NCBI GenBank assembly: GCA_934296355.1
Contig: CAKRAY010000079.1
Coordinates: 1-6,874 of the forward strand
DNA from: an uncultured Clostridia bacterium
GTDB taxonomy: Bacteria; Bacillota; Clostridia; Christensenellales; DTU072
Length of the DNA: 6,874 bases
Reading direction: 5' to 3'
Below, piece after piece: positions 6,234 through 6,874 of this stretch (the first letter of the stretch is position 1; every line of letters starts with the position of its first letter). The translations under genes and the position numbers were made by a program. The notes under the pieces were generated by a model. It saw only the letters and a program-made list of their open reading frames with translations, was not told the origin of the DNA and did no database searches.

Positions 6234-6265
6234 AAAAAAAGCGACGGCGTATAAAAGGCCGTCGC
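6234..6265 (-). terminator. Intrinsic terminator of groEL
   Basis: GCGACGGC (6241-6248) and GCCGTCGC (6258-6265) form a perfect 8-bp GC-rich stem around a 9-nt loop. On the minus strand it is followed by seven T (6240-6234), and it begins about 24 nt after the groEL stop codon. Confidence 0.93.
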
Positions 6266-6289
6266 AATTTTTTTAGGCGTAATTTGTTA

Positions 6290-6874
6290 TCAATACATTC
6301 CGTCCATACCGCCTGCGCCGGGCATTGCGGGCGTCGGGGGTTCGGGAATATCGGCAACCAACGCTTCGGTAGTGAGCAAAGTTCCCGCTACGCTGGCAGC
6401 GTTTTGCAGCGCGCTTCTCGTTACCTTGGTCGGGTCGAGGATTCCCGCTTGCATCATATCGCAGTATGCGTCTTTGGACGCGTCGTAACCGAAATTGGCT
6501 ACGCCCTTAACGAGAATCGTGTTTACTACCACGCCGCCGTCGACTCCCGCGTTCGCCGCGATTTGTCTGATAGGCGCTTCGAGGGCTTTCAATACGATTC
6601 TGCCGCCGGTCTTCACGTCGCCTTCGAGGGTTTCCACTTGTTCTCTGACTTTACCTACGATACTTAGGAGCGCGATACCGCCTCCTGGAACGATACCTTC
6701 TTCGACTGCCGCTCTTGTCGCCGACAAAGCGTCTTCGATACGGAGTTTCGTGTCTTTCATTTCCACTTCCGTCGCCGCGCCTACGTTGATTACCGCAAGT
6801 CCGCCGGCGAGTTTCGCAAGTCTTTCTTGTAATTTTTCTTTGTCGTAAGAGGAAGTGCTTACGGCGTATTCCGC
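6290..6874 (-). CDS. groEL: Chaperonin GroEL, C-terminal part (5'-partial)
   Basis: This is the last 194 residues of the 60-kDa chaperonin, whose double-ring barrel folds proteins with GroES in an ATP-driven cycle. The frame is open to the right edge, beginning [21 protein letters not shown], which corresponds to the end of the apical domain and the return through the intermediate domain. The segment then runs [42 protein letters not shown], then the equatorial-domain C-terminal part with [11 protein letters not shown] and [28 protein letters not shown]. The catalytic Asp for ATP hydrolysis (E. coli D398) is the D of RIEDAL (6733-6731). The protein ends [10 protein letters not shown], a short, weak version of the Gly-Met tail of other GroELs, closed by TGA. 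The full gene would be about 540 codons. groES, if adjacent, lies beyond the window. No frameshift or degradation is visible. Confidence 0.98.
   Translation of the reverse strand, partial: AEYAVSTSSYDKEKLQERLAKLAGGLAVINVGAATEVEMKDTKLRIEDALSATRAAVEEGIVPGGGIALLSIVGKVREQVETLEGDVKTGGRIVLKALEAPIRQIAANAGVDGGVVVNTILVKGVANFGYDASKDAYCDMMQAGILDPTKVTRSALQNAASVAGTLLTTEALVADIPEPPTPAMPGAGGMDGMY

Noticed and set aside
6284..6848. Plus-strand ORFs opposite groEL
   Set aside because: They are shadows of the conserved groEL reading frame, with low-complexity Ser/Thr/Pro-rich translations and no family resemblance.

Overview
The window reads as a chromosomal housekeeping segment of a Bacillota-type bacterium, most likely class Clostridia. 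The evidence is the adjacent secA-prfB pair typical of Firmicutes, a SecA with the NBD2 insertion I associate with clostridial SecAs, purine-rich Shine-Dalgarno sites, tRNA genes that encode their CCA ends, and a ferritin-like protein of a type common in anaerobic clostridia. Codons are rich in GAA, AAA, GCG and CGC/AGA, and composition is slightly AT-rich. Nothing fixes the genus, and I see no phage, IS, CRISPR or defence genes.

Left block (2-5002, + strand): secA (5' end cut by the window edge), prfB, tsaD and tRNA-Arg(CCG) lie head to tail with gaps of 6, 4 and 8 nt, closed by a strong hairpin plus T-run. This looks like one transcription unit for protein export, translation termination, tRNA modification and a tRNA. 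prfB is one continuous frame with no programmed frameshift.

Middle block (5003-5377): no convincing protein gene. It holds a near-consensus leftward promoter (TTGACA-N17-TAAAAT) whose transcript would run about 230 nt into the same, bidirectional, terminator: a candidate small RNA. Between this promoter and the next gene sit three successive inverted repeats (5229-5273, 5293-5331, 5338-5365), one with a perfect 15-bp stem.

Right block (5378-6874, - strand): a ferritin-like protein gene with a clear SD and a plausible promoter, a 220-nt upstream region with dyad symmetries, tRNA-Gln(CTG) with its own promoter and terminator, then the 3' third of groEL with its terminator. The tRNA-Gln has an odd anticodon stem and a U1-U72 non-pair.

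I do not see a clearly new multi-gene system. The items most worth a second look are the candidate small RNA, the inverted-repeat cluster and the unusual tRNA-Gln.
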